A stretch of DNA of 64,000 nucleotides from Paraspadella gotoi (GCA_051294375.1 CM119263.1:22056494-22120493); one strand, 5' to 3'. Shown: positions 23,692 through 38,950, numbered from the stretch's first letter. Notes: generated from the sequence alone by a model not told the origin. A program made the numbers and translations.

Positions 23692-23716
23692 CGAGAGAGA
23701 GAGAAGAAGAGAGAAA

Positions 23717-23811
<95 letters not shown>
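23692..23811. repeat. (GA)n microsatellite, long
   Basis: About 120 bp of GA dinucleotides with sparse interruptions. Confidence 0.95.
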
Positions 23812-23812
<1 letters not shown>

Positions 23813-24231
23813 TTGACGGTAAGGAAAGGCCATATATATCGAAAGGGCCCATGAGCGTGGGGGGGGGGAGAAGAAACTACTTTTCGAGCGGCGACGACTC
23901 GTTCCGGAAGTTAGAAGCGAATTTAAAAAATAAAAACATGCCGAAAAACCGCGACGCCTCCCGGGAATTTTTTTTCGAATTCCGATTCTGCGGCGATGTT
24001 TACAATGAATTGGACGCTTAGGTATGTTTGTGACTCGTTACGGGCGATGCTTTTACTTGTCCGATAAACGCGTCTCACATAATATTATTACGTGTTTCTT
24101 ATAAAAGATATGTTTAGTATCCTAATATGTAGCGGGCATCGCAGAGTTCAACCCCACAAACAGAAATTGTATATTCAGTTACGAGCCGGTGGCTCATTGT
24201 GAAAAGCCAATTGATCACGATAATTATATTT

Positions 24232-24300
24232 CGGGATCGAACCCCCGAGCACGTGAGAACGGCCTTAGAGCGTAAGACGCCTCGGAGTCTCAAAAATCCC
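24232..24300 (-). repeat. tRNA-like remnant beside a SINE
   Basis: On the minus strand a perfect B box GGTTCGATCCC sits downstream of an anticodon-arm-like stretch (GGCGTCTTACGCT). The acceptor stem does not close, so this is not a functional tRNA. It adjoins the SINE copy at 24328 and may be a SINE head or tRNA pseudogene. Confidence 0.35.
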
Positions 24301-24327
24301 CAAGCCTCGTTTCAAACTTAGGACCCT

Positions 24328-24510
24328 GAAGAGACAGTAATTATTGTTATGTGTTAGTGACAAAACCGTTCAATATAAGCAGTCCCTGAGCTTCGGATCA
24401 GGCTGTAACACCGTGTTACAGGCGGGTTAAGCGCCCCGTCCCTCTTAACTGCAAGGCGGCCACCGGGCTAGAACCCCGGACCTTTGAGTTAAGAACTCGG
24501 GTTGGCAAAG
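24328..24510 (-). repeat. tRNA-derived SINE-like element, copy 2
   Basis: Closely similar to the element at 14764-14996 through ttcaatataagcagtccctg and the region gcttcggatcaggctgtaac, diverging after the B-box-like part. Confidence 0.65.
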
Positions 24511-25814
24511 AAATTCCGGATAGTAATCTTCATCCCACTCAGCGCCTCATCCACAAACACAGAGTCGCCTGAGGCTTTGTGAATTTATATGGTTACCGGT
24601 CGCTGCACTCGTAGTAAAGTTTTTTTTCTGAAACAGCGATGGTCATTAGAAAGAAAGAAAGACGTTTAGCCCAATAGTTAAAATATACATCCACTAATAT
24701 TGAGTCGAGTACTTCGTCCGTTCCGCAGTATGTATGTATGTATGAAAGTTTTTATAAAAATAAATTTAGAGAAAGTGATCATGTGAAAGGGGAATGAATG
24801 AATAAATGTCGGCAAAATATGAATAGTACCAAAGGAGTAGCGAAAAGGTTTGGGGGATTTTATTAACTAAATGACGAGCAAATATTTTACTGAGAGTCCA
24901 AAATTCCAAAATATACTGATATCATCCTTCAAAATTTCGCGAGAGCAAAAACAAAAGATGAGTGAATAGTCGGTGACGCAAAACGAAAAAAGCTTACGAA
25001 AAAAAGAGACGAAAAAAACAAAAGGTTAAGCATATTTCTGGGGGAGAAGTTCAATGCTGCAGAGAGATTCGAAGTTGGGAGATTGATTACAAAGACAAGA
25101 TTCAATGCAGCATTTGATTCTGCAAAGATTAGACGCCGATGTTGAATCTCGAAACGAAATAAGGAATGAAACAAGAACGAAAGACAACGAATGCAAAGAT
25201 GATGACGACGACGACGACGACGACGACAAAGAATGTCGAGACTTTATCACCTTCACTATAATGATAAAAAAACGCAATAATGTGAAAGGACGAATTGCTT
25301 CCTGCCGGTTAGACGATCGTCACGTTATTAATATTAGTCAAAAAAGGGGGCGAATCGTCGTCGTCGTCGTCGTCGTGGTTTACGATGTCTTCATTATTGA
25401 CTCTTCTTTTATGGCAAGAAGCAACACGAATAATAACTACCTCTCTTTCTCTCTCTCTCTCTCATCTCCTCGTGCTCTGACATCTCCTCCTCTCTCTCGA
25501 TGTCTCTCATCTACTCTCTTCTGCTCTCAGTACTCTCTCTCTCTAGCTTGTTAGGGAAGAAAGAGAATTAAGGCGACGCGCGTTAGCTTCGACTGCGCTC
25601 TATTATATGGTATCTCTTCCGAGTTAATGAATTTGTTTTATTTTTAAAAAAATTAAAACAAAGCGACTGTGAGATAGTTGATCAACGAGAAACTTGACAG
25701 GTAGTTTGATATTTATGACCGGGATAAAATATTTGATAAAATATTTATGTCTAAGGTTTTATTTAATACCGAAAGCAAAAATAAAAATATTGTTAGAGCG
25801 ATATTTTTATAAAA

Positions 25815-28803
<2,989 letters not shown>

Positions 28804-28831
28804 AAGTGAAATTTTCATATAAAAAGTGCTC

Positions 28832-28837
28832 AATAAA
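28832..28837 (+). terminator. Poly(A) signal AATAAA
   Basis: AATAAA 28 bases after the TAA at 28801-28803; supports the 3' end of the unrecognised plus-strand gene. Confidence 0.6.
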
Positions 28838-29194
28838 GTATGTAACATCGGTTTAAATTTATCAATGCAGCTTCGTCGTTTTTTTGTTCTATGATGATAA
28901 ATTCACGTTTTCTCCTGATCTTTCGCATCATTTATTCCCGACTTGCCGCTCGAACAATTTCGATATTCTTGGCTCTTCGTATCGGATTTTTCTTTTGATT
29001 ATTATCTCTTACGTTTACGGTTAATGTTACAAAATGAACTATAAGTAATTACATAATATTTTTAAAATTTTTTTTATATATATAGTTCTTTCCTTCGCCC
29101 GCCAAGAAAACGTTCTTTTGTTGAGTTATTTCAAAACAAAGATTCGCCGATTGGTCGCGTCCTCTGGCGTTCACGGTGTTAACGAAAATAAAAG

Positions 29195-30689
29195 TTAGCA
29201 GAGGCCGCAGTCGCGTTTACACTGAAATCTTCGATGCGCCAATTGATCGCACTGAAGTTCTCCACACTTTAATACACACATAGCGCCAGAAATACGTTGA
29301 ACAACGTCACTCTCTGGAAGAGAAACAACATGACATTCTAGATTACTAAATCCGTTAATGATATTTATTATTTAAACAATCTATTTTTACCTGGTTGTTT
29401 TTCCGAAATAATGATCCCCCGATCCTCATGAGTTTCCGGTTTCTCCCGTAAGGAAAACTCTTCCCCTGTAGCAAAAGTTAAACAAGATATGATTTTTTTG
29501 TTTTGTTTGTTCGTTTGTTTATTTTCTCAATTTTTTCTTTGCTTATTTCATGTTTAAAATAAGTTTTTATGTTTACCTTCGTCGATGCTAGCCGCCTGGA
29601 GGTTAACGCCGTCGTAAGCTCCGACGCTGACGTCAATTTCGGCGCCGTCGACGCCTACAGCGCCAGCGCCGGCTGATCGCGGCGCCGAAGGCTCTGTCAT
29701 GTCATAGTAAGCGCGAGCCGCAGCCTCCGTGTGTCGGCCGAGCAGGAAGCCGACCATTCCTGAAGTTTTTTCAGCCACAGAGTTATCTTTTTATGCGTGC
29801 TGAACAATTTACATTAGGGCGAATGAGAAAACATCACTGAAATAAACTGATCCGGTAAACTTATTCAGAAAATTTTCTTTCACTAATTTCTCCTCATAAA
29901 ACCAGTCACCAATTACGCCTGAAAAAAATATTCCTTTCACGAATAAGACTTGCGGAAGTCATTCGGCAAATCTTTCAACAATCATTCATGAAAAAAAAAC
30001 AACATTTGCTTGAACCAATCTCACTAGCAAAAATCATTCAGCAAATCTGCCTTTCACTAATCACTCATGTAAATCTCACCTTCCCCCCTTCCCCCCCCCC
30101 TTGACCCCAATCTCACCCGATCCAATGATCAACGTGACGATTAAAGCGATGGTGGTGCACACGAGCCACCGCGCCCCCGTTCTCGTTGCCACGGGAACCC
30201 TTTCGCCAGGGGCCACATCACGTTTCCTTGAGCCCCTCCCCCTGCGCCGCCTCCGCCCTGCCCCTGCCCTCCGGGCCCCAGCGTGCCGCTCCGGCTGGGG
30301 TTGCCCGAGGCGGTCCCGCCGCCCACCGAGCCTGGGCTGAAGTTGCTGTGAGTTCGGTTGGGCGGCGGCGGCGGCGGGAGATCCGTGGCTGCGACGAGGC
30401 CGGCGATGTTGATCGGCCCGTCGGGCCCGGGCACCCCGCTCGCTTCGAGTGGTGGGTTGGAAGGGTCAGACACGATGCGCACCGGGATGAATTCGGGCGG
30501 GAGGCCCAGGTGGGGCATTTGAGGGTGGTGGGGGTGGGCGTGGAGGGTAAGCGGACCCTCGCCCAACAGTTTCTCTTGAACGTCCAAGTCGTTGAAGTGC
30601 GACTGCCATTTTTGGTGTAAGGTGCTCTGGGGGAGTAAGGAAAAAAGGGTAGATGCGAGAGTGATGGGATTTTTCTCTTCCTCTCCCTC

Positions 30690-30768
<79 letters not shown>

Positions 30769-33700
30769 CTTCTTTCTTCCCTCCACTCTTGCTTTCACTT
30801 ATAAAAGAAAAATACACTGTTTAATCCCTCGACTAGAAAATTACTCTCGTAAACCGAATAATGCAAACTTTTTTTTTGTTTTCAACTTCTTCATCGATTT
30901 TTTTCTTTATTCTCTTCTCCATCGGATTCGCTTTTCTCCACAACATCGAAGTCGCTTTTGAAAAAAAAATAAAAACTTTTTTAACGACACGAATTTGAAT
31001 AATTCTCAAAAAGAAAATCGTCAAAGCGAAGAAAAAACATCGAATGTCTTTTGTTCTCTCACTTTTATATATGGAATATATAAGTTTTTCACTTTTCCCA
31101 CCAGAGGGTATATGCGCGTTCAAAAGAAAAAGTAAGAAAATCTCAATAAAATTTGAAAACTAAAAAAAATTTAAGACACGATTTAAATTTTAATAGAGAA
31201 GAAAAAAAAGAGAAAGGAGCAAAGTTTTTTTGTTTTTTCGATTAAAAAATGTCAAGGTAAAAAAAATTAAAGGGAGATGGGGGGGCGGGTGGGGGAGCAA
31301 GTTTTCGATTTTCTGTGCATTAACCGAAAAAAATTGTTTTGCCTTGAGGTTTAACCTTATTTCGGGGATGGAGAAAATGCCGTTATGAAAATCGATAGAA
31401 AAAACACGACGAAGACGACGACGACGTCGACGACGCTGACGACGACTAAAATCTAAACGAACAACATCAGTCGCTACGACAAAAATGAAACAACTAAAAC
31501 TTATACTAAAATATAATTCAAACAACAAAAAAAATAGAACGAAACTGATGATGATGATGAAGACGTCAGCTTGTCATACTGACACACACAGCAATGAAAA
31601 CGACGACGAACGTGAGGACAAAACGTCTACCGTGTTGACAACGACGTAAATAAACGGAAACAACGCCTCAAACCACGAAAACTGAGACGAAATTGTCAAA
31701 ATGACGCCGGTTACGACGAAAACTACAAAATCGGCAAATAAGACGCCGGAAACGACCAAAGTGACACCAAATAAACGAGGGAAGTACTGAAAGTCAAAAA
31801 AAGGACGCCGACCTGCGGTGACTGATGAATGACGCCGGCGCTGGAGGACGGCGCCGTCATTGAGACGAAGCGCGCGGAACCGGAACTGGGTTCGACGTTC
31901 GTTGATGAGTGGAAGAGAAAGGGGACGCTCTGGTCGGAGGTTGGACCCTGCGAGAGAAAGGTGGAGTTTTTTCAAACTAAAATAATCTATTTCAAATCGG
32001 TGTGAAATGAAAATATTTGTTATTACTCTTAACTGACTCAATAGGATTGATATTTGATCATTTCATTAGTTAGAAAATTCCCTGACGTTTATGTTCCTAT
32101 ATAACAAATTAAAAATACTTTACATCATAACAACTGGTGCGCTTGCTTTCCAGAAGCTTTTTTTGCAGAAATTTCCGCCCCTTATTTGATAATTCAATTT
32201 TAAACTCTTTGTGAAAAAAAATTTGACAAATATTATAATTTCTTTTATATTCATTAGTTAGTATAATGTCTTGGGAGCATGAAAAAAAAATCTCATTAAT
32301 ATAATTCAAGGTTTAGTGAGGTAACAGGCGCTTGCCAGATCAATGTTCTTTTCCAATTTTTTTTTCTATAAGGTTTAACTAGAAAAAACTATAAAATGGA
32401 AATGGCTGTCATTATGGCTGTGAAAATGTTTTTGACATTCTGATTGCTCAGAAACATACTCCAAAGTCTATATTTGTAAGATGACCCTAAATTTTCAAAC
32501 ATTTCATTTTTGTAAGTGGAAATATATTTTATAACAGGAAGATCCTATTCAAATGCCGATAATTTGTTTTTTGAAATTCGACCAAGACATTCATGAGCAC
32601 ATACCTAGGAAAGTAAGCAAGTTGGACTAATGGGATTTGGAAAATAAAAAACGTCAGCAATTTTTTTACCAGGGTTCAAAATCTGAAGATGCTATAACAA
32701 ATACTTTAGCCTCAGTATTTGATCCTTTCATTTCACTCCAATTTAAAATCCGTAAATAATCCTAAAGTCATGTCCAAAAATTTCCCGGCTCACTTTTACA
32801 TATTTAACTTTTTAAGTCATAAACATTCGATTCATTGCCCATTGGTCAATAGGATGGAGTGATGAAAAGTTTAAGCGATTGAACATTTTTTTTGCTGCCT
32901 ATGGACATGTAATTAACGAATTTTAAATCTTTTAAAAAAATATTTTAGCATAACAGTATAACCAATAGAGTAGGTACTGGGTTGGGATTAAATCCAGTAC
33001 CTAGTGGTCATGAGCTGATAGCTTTACTCAATGAACCACCGGGTCACGACTAAAGGTATCATGCTTATAGGCGGGGTGAACCAAGGCAGTGCCCGACAAC
33101 ATTACAAGTGAAGAAATAGTAATTATTGTTATATGTTAGTAACAGAACCGTTCAATATAAGCAGACCCTGAGCTTCGGAGCAGGCTGTAACACCTTGTAA
33201 CAGGCGGGTTAAGCGCCCCGTCCCTCTTAACTGCTGGGACGACCAGCGGGCGAGAACCCCGGACCTTTGGGTGGGGAGGCGAATGACTTGCCTCCGGCAC
33301 CAATGGCCACTGATGAACGGTTGGTGGATTTTAGTCCACCATACAACAAATATATCAAATTTTTCTATTCTGTTCCGGAGACAATAAGAACAAAATATTT
33401 TTTGTACTAGTTAATCATTCTATCTCACATAAATATCCTTGTTTGATCATTCAAATATTTTTTTTGTTCCCGATTGCTCCACTCTATTGGTCGATATTAG
33501 ATATTATGCCCAGGTCCCTCGTTCCAAAGAGAAAGCGTTACTGGGTTTAAAAGCGCCAAGTATTTTTTAAAAAAATCTCTAACTGCCTGCCTCCTTCAAA
33601 AACAATAATTAATAGTTATGGTAAATTATCAACTTTCAACTTGTAATTCACCCTTTATCTAATGTGTGAACATCGAACTCACTCAGTTTCTCGTATCGAG

Positions 33701-35388
33701 TTTCAAGTAATCGAGTTTAACCAATATCCATCTCGTCATCATAAAAGCGTCGAAGCAGCTGCCTTCTTTTTTTTTCTTTCGCCTTCGCCATCAACTGATT
33801 TATTCAGTATCGCATTTTCTCGCTGCGTATCGATCAAGTAGAGTGTTGCTAATGTTGCCAATGACATTGTCCGCCATGTAAAACTATACGTATCGTCATT
33901 GAATATTATGTAAATTTAATATAAAAAAAATAACATAAATATTATAACACCAAATATTTCAATCAGGTTTGATTTGAAGTAAGTGAAAGTTTTCACGCAC
34001 TCCGCGCCAAATGTTACGAAGGAAATTCAGTAATGGAAAGCTTTTCACTTTTAACCATCGATTTCTCGGCAGAAAAGACAAACCGCCTTCGCTTTTCCCG
34101 GCGCTCTCGCTCCAGTCACGTCTCCGGCGAGGTTTTCCGGCGCTCGAGTTTCCGCCCACATTTTATTCCCTCACGTCCGAAGGTCTTTTTCAACGGAAGT
34201 CGGACACTCCTCCCTTTTTAGTTGCGCCGCAAATACTCGCGGAGCAACTCTATAAGTCACTTTTCCGGTAGTCTGTCGGTGGGTCCGTCGGTCTGTCCCA
34301 CTTACGTTTAAAATGCTCTATAACTTGCATATAATTTGTTGCTCATTTGTTAATGACAGAAAAAAACCTCAAATCTAAGGAACTGCTAGCGCCGGCTTCA
34401 GGAAATCCTAAAATTATAAAGAATAAAAGATAATATTCATGTTATTTCATATCACGTCATGTCATATCATGAGAAATATATGTGATAAGGCAGTCACNNN
34501 NNNNNNNTTCATATCACGTCATGCCATATCATGAGAAATATATGTGATAAGGCAGTCACTGCGACGCAACACATTTGAATTACCGTTCTTTTTTATTTAT
34601 AGTTTAGCCACTCCCCCGATTTTGATGTCTGGTTCTATCACTTTATCGTAAGTCCATTGCGTTTCTGGAAGGCTATCCTTGGAATTGAAATCGCTTCAAT
34701 TTTTTACAGAAATTACAGATCTTTCTCCCCAGAATTTTTATCCTTTTCCCTACCTAGGCCTCTTGTTCATCTCATTTCGCCATTCAGCCAAGTTTGGATG
34801 CAGGCATGGCGACTCTAAAACACTTTCATTGTATTTCCTGATTGTTGACTGATCATTCAAGTCATAATTTGAACTGCGTTCAATTTTACCTCTTCCCTTT
34901 ATCACCAGTCTCATTTCTTAAAAGTTTCCATCTTTCCCACCCCCATTTTTAACACTACCCTTTTTCCCATGCCCATTTTTAGCACCCACCCCCTAATTCT
35001 AAACCATACCCCAATTACCCCATCCGTCACCTCATCCCATTTCTTAACCTTCCCCTTAAACCTCCCCTCCCTCAGACCTCTCCCCCTTCCTCCTACCTTT
35101 TTCCCCTCCCTCACACCCCCCATTCTCAACCCTTCCCACTCCCGTACCCTCTCCCCCCGCCCCACAAACCTGCATGGCTGGCGATCCTACGCCGGTCGGG
35201 TGGATGGAAGGGATTTGAATCGGCGCCAGGTTCCGCCCCAGCAACGGACTTTGCACGTCGCTCGACGCCTCGACGCCGTTCGACGTCGCCGTCGTCGTCG
35301 TCGCCGTCGTCGTCGCCGTCGCCAAGTCCGTCGTCGTTTCGTCGTCTTCCGTCGTTCCCTCGTTCTCCTCCGAGGAGCGAATCTTCAT
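29195..35388 (-). CDS. Single-pass membrane protein with six-cysteine C-terminus, function unknown
   Basis: Six exons in transcript order: 35170-35388, 31813-31947, 30117-30626, 29577-29759, 29391-29465, 29195-29313, with GT-AG borders. Phases agree except inside exon 3: its first part reads in one frame (LPPEFIPVRIVSDPSNPPLE, then Pro- and Gly-rich) and the membrane segment (WLVCTTIALIVTLIIGS) in another. The switch must fall in the G-rich stretch at about 30200-30260, as a sequencing indel or an unseen intron. The product would be about 412 residues: an acidic, Thr-rich N-terminus without signal peptide, one membrane span at about 272-288, and a C-terminal 125 residues ending CVLKC, then CGLC (spacing C-x3-C-x4-C-x9-C-x3-C-x2-C). 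That suggests an N-in/C-out topology with a small disulfide knot; the ending CxxxCxxC recalls ShK-type domains but the first spacing differs. Family not recognised. Exons 1 and 2 are repeated, broken, in the downstream duplication. Confidence 0.6.
30690..30767. repeat. (CT)n microsatellite
   Basis: Pure CT tract just upstream (transcript sense) of exon 3 of the membrane-protein gene. Confidence 0.95.
32985..33055 (-). repeat. tRNA(Met)-like SINE head remnant
   Basis: On the minus strand: CGGTGGTTCATTGAGTAAAG, an anticodon-loop-like CTCATGA and a degraded B box (GGATTTAATCCC). Not a functional tRNA. It precedes the SINE copy at 33109 by about 50 bp and is repeated in copy B at about 41760-41840. 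Confidence 0.35.
33109..33345 (-). repeat. tRNA-derived SINE-like element, copy 3
   Basis: Full-length relative of 14764-14996, including the terminal short palindrome ggtggattttagtccacc. Lies in the first or second intron region of the membrane-protein gene (31948-35169). Confidence 0.7.
34218..34590 (-). mobile_element. Non-autonomous Helitron-like element, family 2, copy 1
   Basis: On the minus strand the end is an extended hairpin (TTGCTCCGCGAG...TTTGCGGCGCAA, stem core CCGCGAGT/ACTCGCGG in relatives) followed by CTAA. Inward lie (GTCG)/(GTCT) repeats, the conserved ctcaaatctaaggaactgct and a catgtcatatcatg-type stretch. Relatives: 35940-36147 and 56040-56365. Confidence 0.45.
34498..34507. 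other. Assembly gap (10 N) between two near-identical 50-mers
   Basis: The sequence ttcatatcacgtcatgtcat ... gataaggcagtcac occurs on both sides of the Ns with one difference, as when two contig ends overlap but were not merged. Confidence 1.
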
Positions 35389-35939
35389 TCTCTTCTCGTT
35401 TCCTTTTTGTTAAAGTTCGTTCGGTTTTTTTTTATTTTTACTATTTTTTCGATAGTACTATGTTTTATATATATATATTGCTTTGAGCACCACTTTTTGT
35501 TTGTTTTTGTTTACACGTCACGGCGGCATGGTTTCGGCGGGAGGTCAACTGTCTATCCCGATTTTTGTTTTTTTTATTTCGAATGTTATTTGGACGATTG
35601 ATGGCGCTACGAAGGGAGGATTCGTTGTCGACCCAAAAAAGAAAAGAGCAACGCCCGCGTTTTTTAAGGGATTATCCAGTTCATAATTCTTTTATCGAAA
35701 AACAGATGGAGCTCGAGGAAATAAAAAGCCGATTAACCTGTCGGGGAGAAAAGAAAAACAAATGAAAAGTTAAGCATGAAAGTTTATAGGAGAACAAAAT
35801 AGGGAAACAAAAGGATTGTTAAAGAAACAAGATCGGTCCATCCAATGTGTTGCGCAGTAGTAACTTTCTTTTCACGTGTATTTCCCTATGATCACATAAA
35901 TACATGACAAGGAATGTATATATATGTATATATTTATAT

Positions 35940-36147
35940 ATATATTTGTATTTATGACACGCACTACATAGGAATTCCGTCGTTTATTCTTTTTAGTTTT
36001 AGGATTTCCTGAAGGCGGAGCTAGTAGTCCCTTAGATTTGAGCTTTTTTTCTGTCTAAACAAATGAGCAACCAAGTATAGGCTAGTTATGAGATCGACCG
36101 ACCGACCGAAAAGAGAGTTTCTCCGAGAGTACTCGCGGCGCAACTAA
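35940..36147 (+). mobile_element. Non-autonomous Helitron-like element, family 2, copy 2
   Basis: Plus orientation: conserved tcccttagatttgagctttt, (GACC)n tract, then GAGAGTACTCGCGGCGCAAC and CTAA at 36144-36147. Opposite orientation to the copy at 34218. Left boundary uncertain. Confidence 0.45.
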
Positions 36148-37087
36148 AAATAGGAAGAATAAATAGACGATCGATTTATTTCGGAGAAGGAAAGGAGAGA
36201 AAGAAATATATGACGGAGGAAGAGAGAGGAGGACGGAAAAGGGAAAATTGAGAGAAAATAGGGATAAGGAAAGGGAAAGGGATGTACTAAATGAAAGGAA
36301 AGAAAAGAAAACAGAAAAAGGAGAGCGAGTTAAAGATAAAAAAGTGATAGAGAGAATGTTAATTGATCAAGGATCATAAATCGAAGGACAAGAAAAGCTG
36401 GGGTAGCGATAATTGTGATGGGGTGAAGCATGTTTGAGCAAAGTGAGAAAAAAAGTAAGAAAAAGAAAGAAATAGAGAAAGAGAAAGAGAGAGAGCGAAG
36501 TGACAAATGCTCGACGACGATGAGGCGAAATAAAGAGAAGAGATTCTTGGCAGAAGAAGAGAGAAAAACGGAGATAAATCGAGTCTAATCGTTCTTTCTC
36601 CATCTTTTGTTTTTTTTCTTTTCCTATTTTTTTTTAGATCTTTTTCTTTTTTCTTTTTTTTTCCCTTTTTTTTCAAATTTTATTTTTTTTCTCTTCCTTT
36701 TATTTTAAATGTTTATTATTTTCCATACTTGCGGGGTCGGGTCGAATGTATTAACATATCGCGAGGATTTCGAAAAGTTGTCGTGGGAAAAACTTCGAGG
36801 AAATGACGATAAAATCAATTTTTTATATCAATTTTCGGGTGACGTCGTAAAACATAATAATGATGCGTTCGACGTTGAGCCGTTTAGTGAGCGTAGTTGT
36901 ATCGGCAAAGTCTCTTCGTGCTGTTGCCTCGACACTGGCACACCCTGCTATTTGATGGCAGATATCATTGTATTGCGATTGTAGCGATTACCACCTTTTA
37001 ATTTAAAAATTAAGTAACTTTCTTTTCGTTGCGAAAAAGATTTAAAGAAAAAATAAAGTTTAGCTTTGTTCATAAACAAGGATTTTT

Positions 37088-37153
37088 ATTAAAGCAGCGT
37101 ACTACATGTTTCGGCTCCTGTTTTGCGAGCCTTCATCAGCGCATTTCTTTAAT
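37088..37153 (-). ncRNA. Hammerhead-ribozyme-like motif (type I, Penelope-like element), copy A
   Basis: On the minus strand: stem I 5' strand ATTAAAGAAATGCG, core CTGATGA, stem II GGCTC/GAGCC around a 9-base loop, core GAAA, a 2-bp stem III (AC/GT, loop ATGTA), cleavage triplet GTA, then stem I 3' strand CGCTGCTTTAAT pairing with the 5' strand. Layout and very short stem III match the type I hammerheads of Penelope-like retroelements. One extra A lies between CTGATGA and stem II relative to the canonical core, so activity is uncertain. No reverse transcriptase or GIY-YIG frame is nearby. Confidence 0.55.
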
Positions 37154-38103
37154 AAGTGTCAATAAAAATCTATTGACGTGGTATTCGTGCTAACCTCTTG
37201 GAACAAGTTTTGAAAATGTTCACCCATCAAAAGTAAAATCCATTCCCCTTCGCTCACCCGTCTCTCTCTCCCTCTTTTTTTTTCGAGAAAGCACTTTTTC
37301 GATGTAAAAATTACCGTATAAATCCTCGCATAAAAGTGTATGAGGGGCATAAATCAATCGGCGACGGAGAACGAGACTAAAAGCGCGGGAAAAATGTTGT
37401 CGTTGTTGGTTGAAGTTTTTCCCTTGAGCGAGAAAAGCGGTTGGAGGTAAAAATAAAAAAGAAAGTCACGGGATTTAAATTATTAATTTCCGTTCTTCTT
37501 TTTAGGATCGGACATGAAATTGGAACACAGAAAATAAAAATTAATCAATCATTCAAAAAAGAAGCTATCTTGCCGATAACTTTGGACAAGCGATGCTGGT
37601 TTAAGGTTTCCATACCCCTAACAGATTTCAAACTGTTTCTTTTCAGTAGTGGTTATTTCTTGCTCTCGATGAACTTTTTTCCATCGTTATCATTAGATGC
37701 GCGTGTGTGTACTCAACCTCCCTTATGACATGCTTACTGTGAAATACTATGCCTCGCTAAGTTATTTTTCTGTCTCTCTCTAACATTTTAAGGTTAAGCC
37801 TAAAATTCTTCATGATTGAGTTTAACCGGTCTTTTTTATGTCCCATTGTTATTTTACCCGTATTTTATTTGACCGTCGTAATTTGGAGAGATATGAGACT
37901 ATTTTTTAGTTCTTATTTAGACTCAGCCAAGAAACGATTCGCTCGTCCCTAATACAGTTTTACGGGACAAATTATGGATGTTTTACTGAAAATAAAGCCT
38001 TCGCATTTGATTCACGACTTTTCCTTCATAATTGGCCTCATGATTCAGCGGAATATTCAGCTCGTTTTCCATAAAGCTCCCTCGTCAAATTACACGGAAC
38101 GAG

Positions 38104-38348
38104 NNNNNNNNNNNNNNNNNNNNNNNNNNNNNNNNNNNNNNNNNNNNNNNNNNNNNNNNNNNNNNNNNNNNNNNNNNNNNNNNNNNNNNNNNNNNNNNNN
38201 NNNNNNNNNNNNNNNNNNNNNNNNNNNNNNNNNNNNNNNNNNNNNNNNNNNNNNNNNNNNNNNNNNNNNNNNNNNNNNNNNNNNNNNNNNNNNNNNNNNN
38301 NNNNNNNNNNNNNNNNNNNNNNNNNNNNNNNNNNNNNNNNNNNNNNNN
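38104..38348. other. Assembly gap (245 N)
   Basis: Sequence for this interval appears to be present in copy B at about 47388-47611. Confidence 1.
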
Positions 38349-38640
38349 TTTTTTTATCTCGACAACCATTTCAATCCTTATGGATTCTATACCCTTAATT
38401 ATATAATTTCTCTTTCGCTACTCATTCAACCGACGAGTTCCTCCTTCCACCTCTCCTCTCCCATCCCTTCTTCTCCCCTTCTCCTTTTCATACCTCCACC
38501 CTTCTCTTTTCTCCCTCCTCTCTTCCCCTTCTCCTCTTTTCTTCTTCTCTATCGAGATTCCGCTCATGATCTCGATTTCTGGAAGAGGCTCCACTTGAAG
38601 AAAAGAATCTCCCGGTTGTAGAAGTGAAAGGTCTTTATCG

Positions 38641-38792
38641 NNNNNNNNNNNNNNNNNNNNNNNNNNNNNNNNNNNNNNNNNNNNNNNNNNNNNNNNNNNN
38701 NNNNNNNNNNNNNNNNNNNNNNNNNNNNNNNNNNNNNNNNNNNNNNNNNNNNNNNNNNNNNNNNNNNNNNNNNNNNNNNNNNNNNNNNNNNN
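38641..38792. other. Assembly gap (152 N)
   Basis: The gap precedes a GA tract; the copy B counterpart (about 47894-47945) is GA-rich and much shorter. Confidence 1.
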
Positions 38793-38828
<36 letters not shown>

Positions 38829-38950
38829 CCTAGAATATGGGGGCTTTGGATTCGAAGAGGTAATTCACGAATCCAATTAATGGAATAAAATCTTCCCTAG
38901 TTTTCCCAACCACAGTCATCCAAAGCCTTAACGCCCTCTGGGTTCCTTAC

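Larger units (their letters stand above)
21690..25814. other. Gene-poor interval
   Basis: No supported gene. AT-rich and low-complexity, with a long GA tract, a SINE copy, a tRNA-like remnant, a (GAC)n run at about 25204-25229 and a (GTC)n run at about 25354-25377. Confidence 0.55.

Noticed and set aside
25105-25554. 149-codon frame with a poly-Asp run
   Set aside because: Built on (GAC)n and CT repeats; low-complexity artefact.
36709-36984. 91-codon plus-strand frame
   Set aside because: Protein-like in part, but the frame is not kept in copy B, there are no splice signals, and the family is unknown; most likely chance.
37974-38621. Long frame spanning an N gap
   Set aside because: Open only because Ns have no stops; the same applies to frames over 38641-38792 and 39628-40018.
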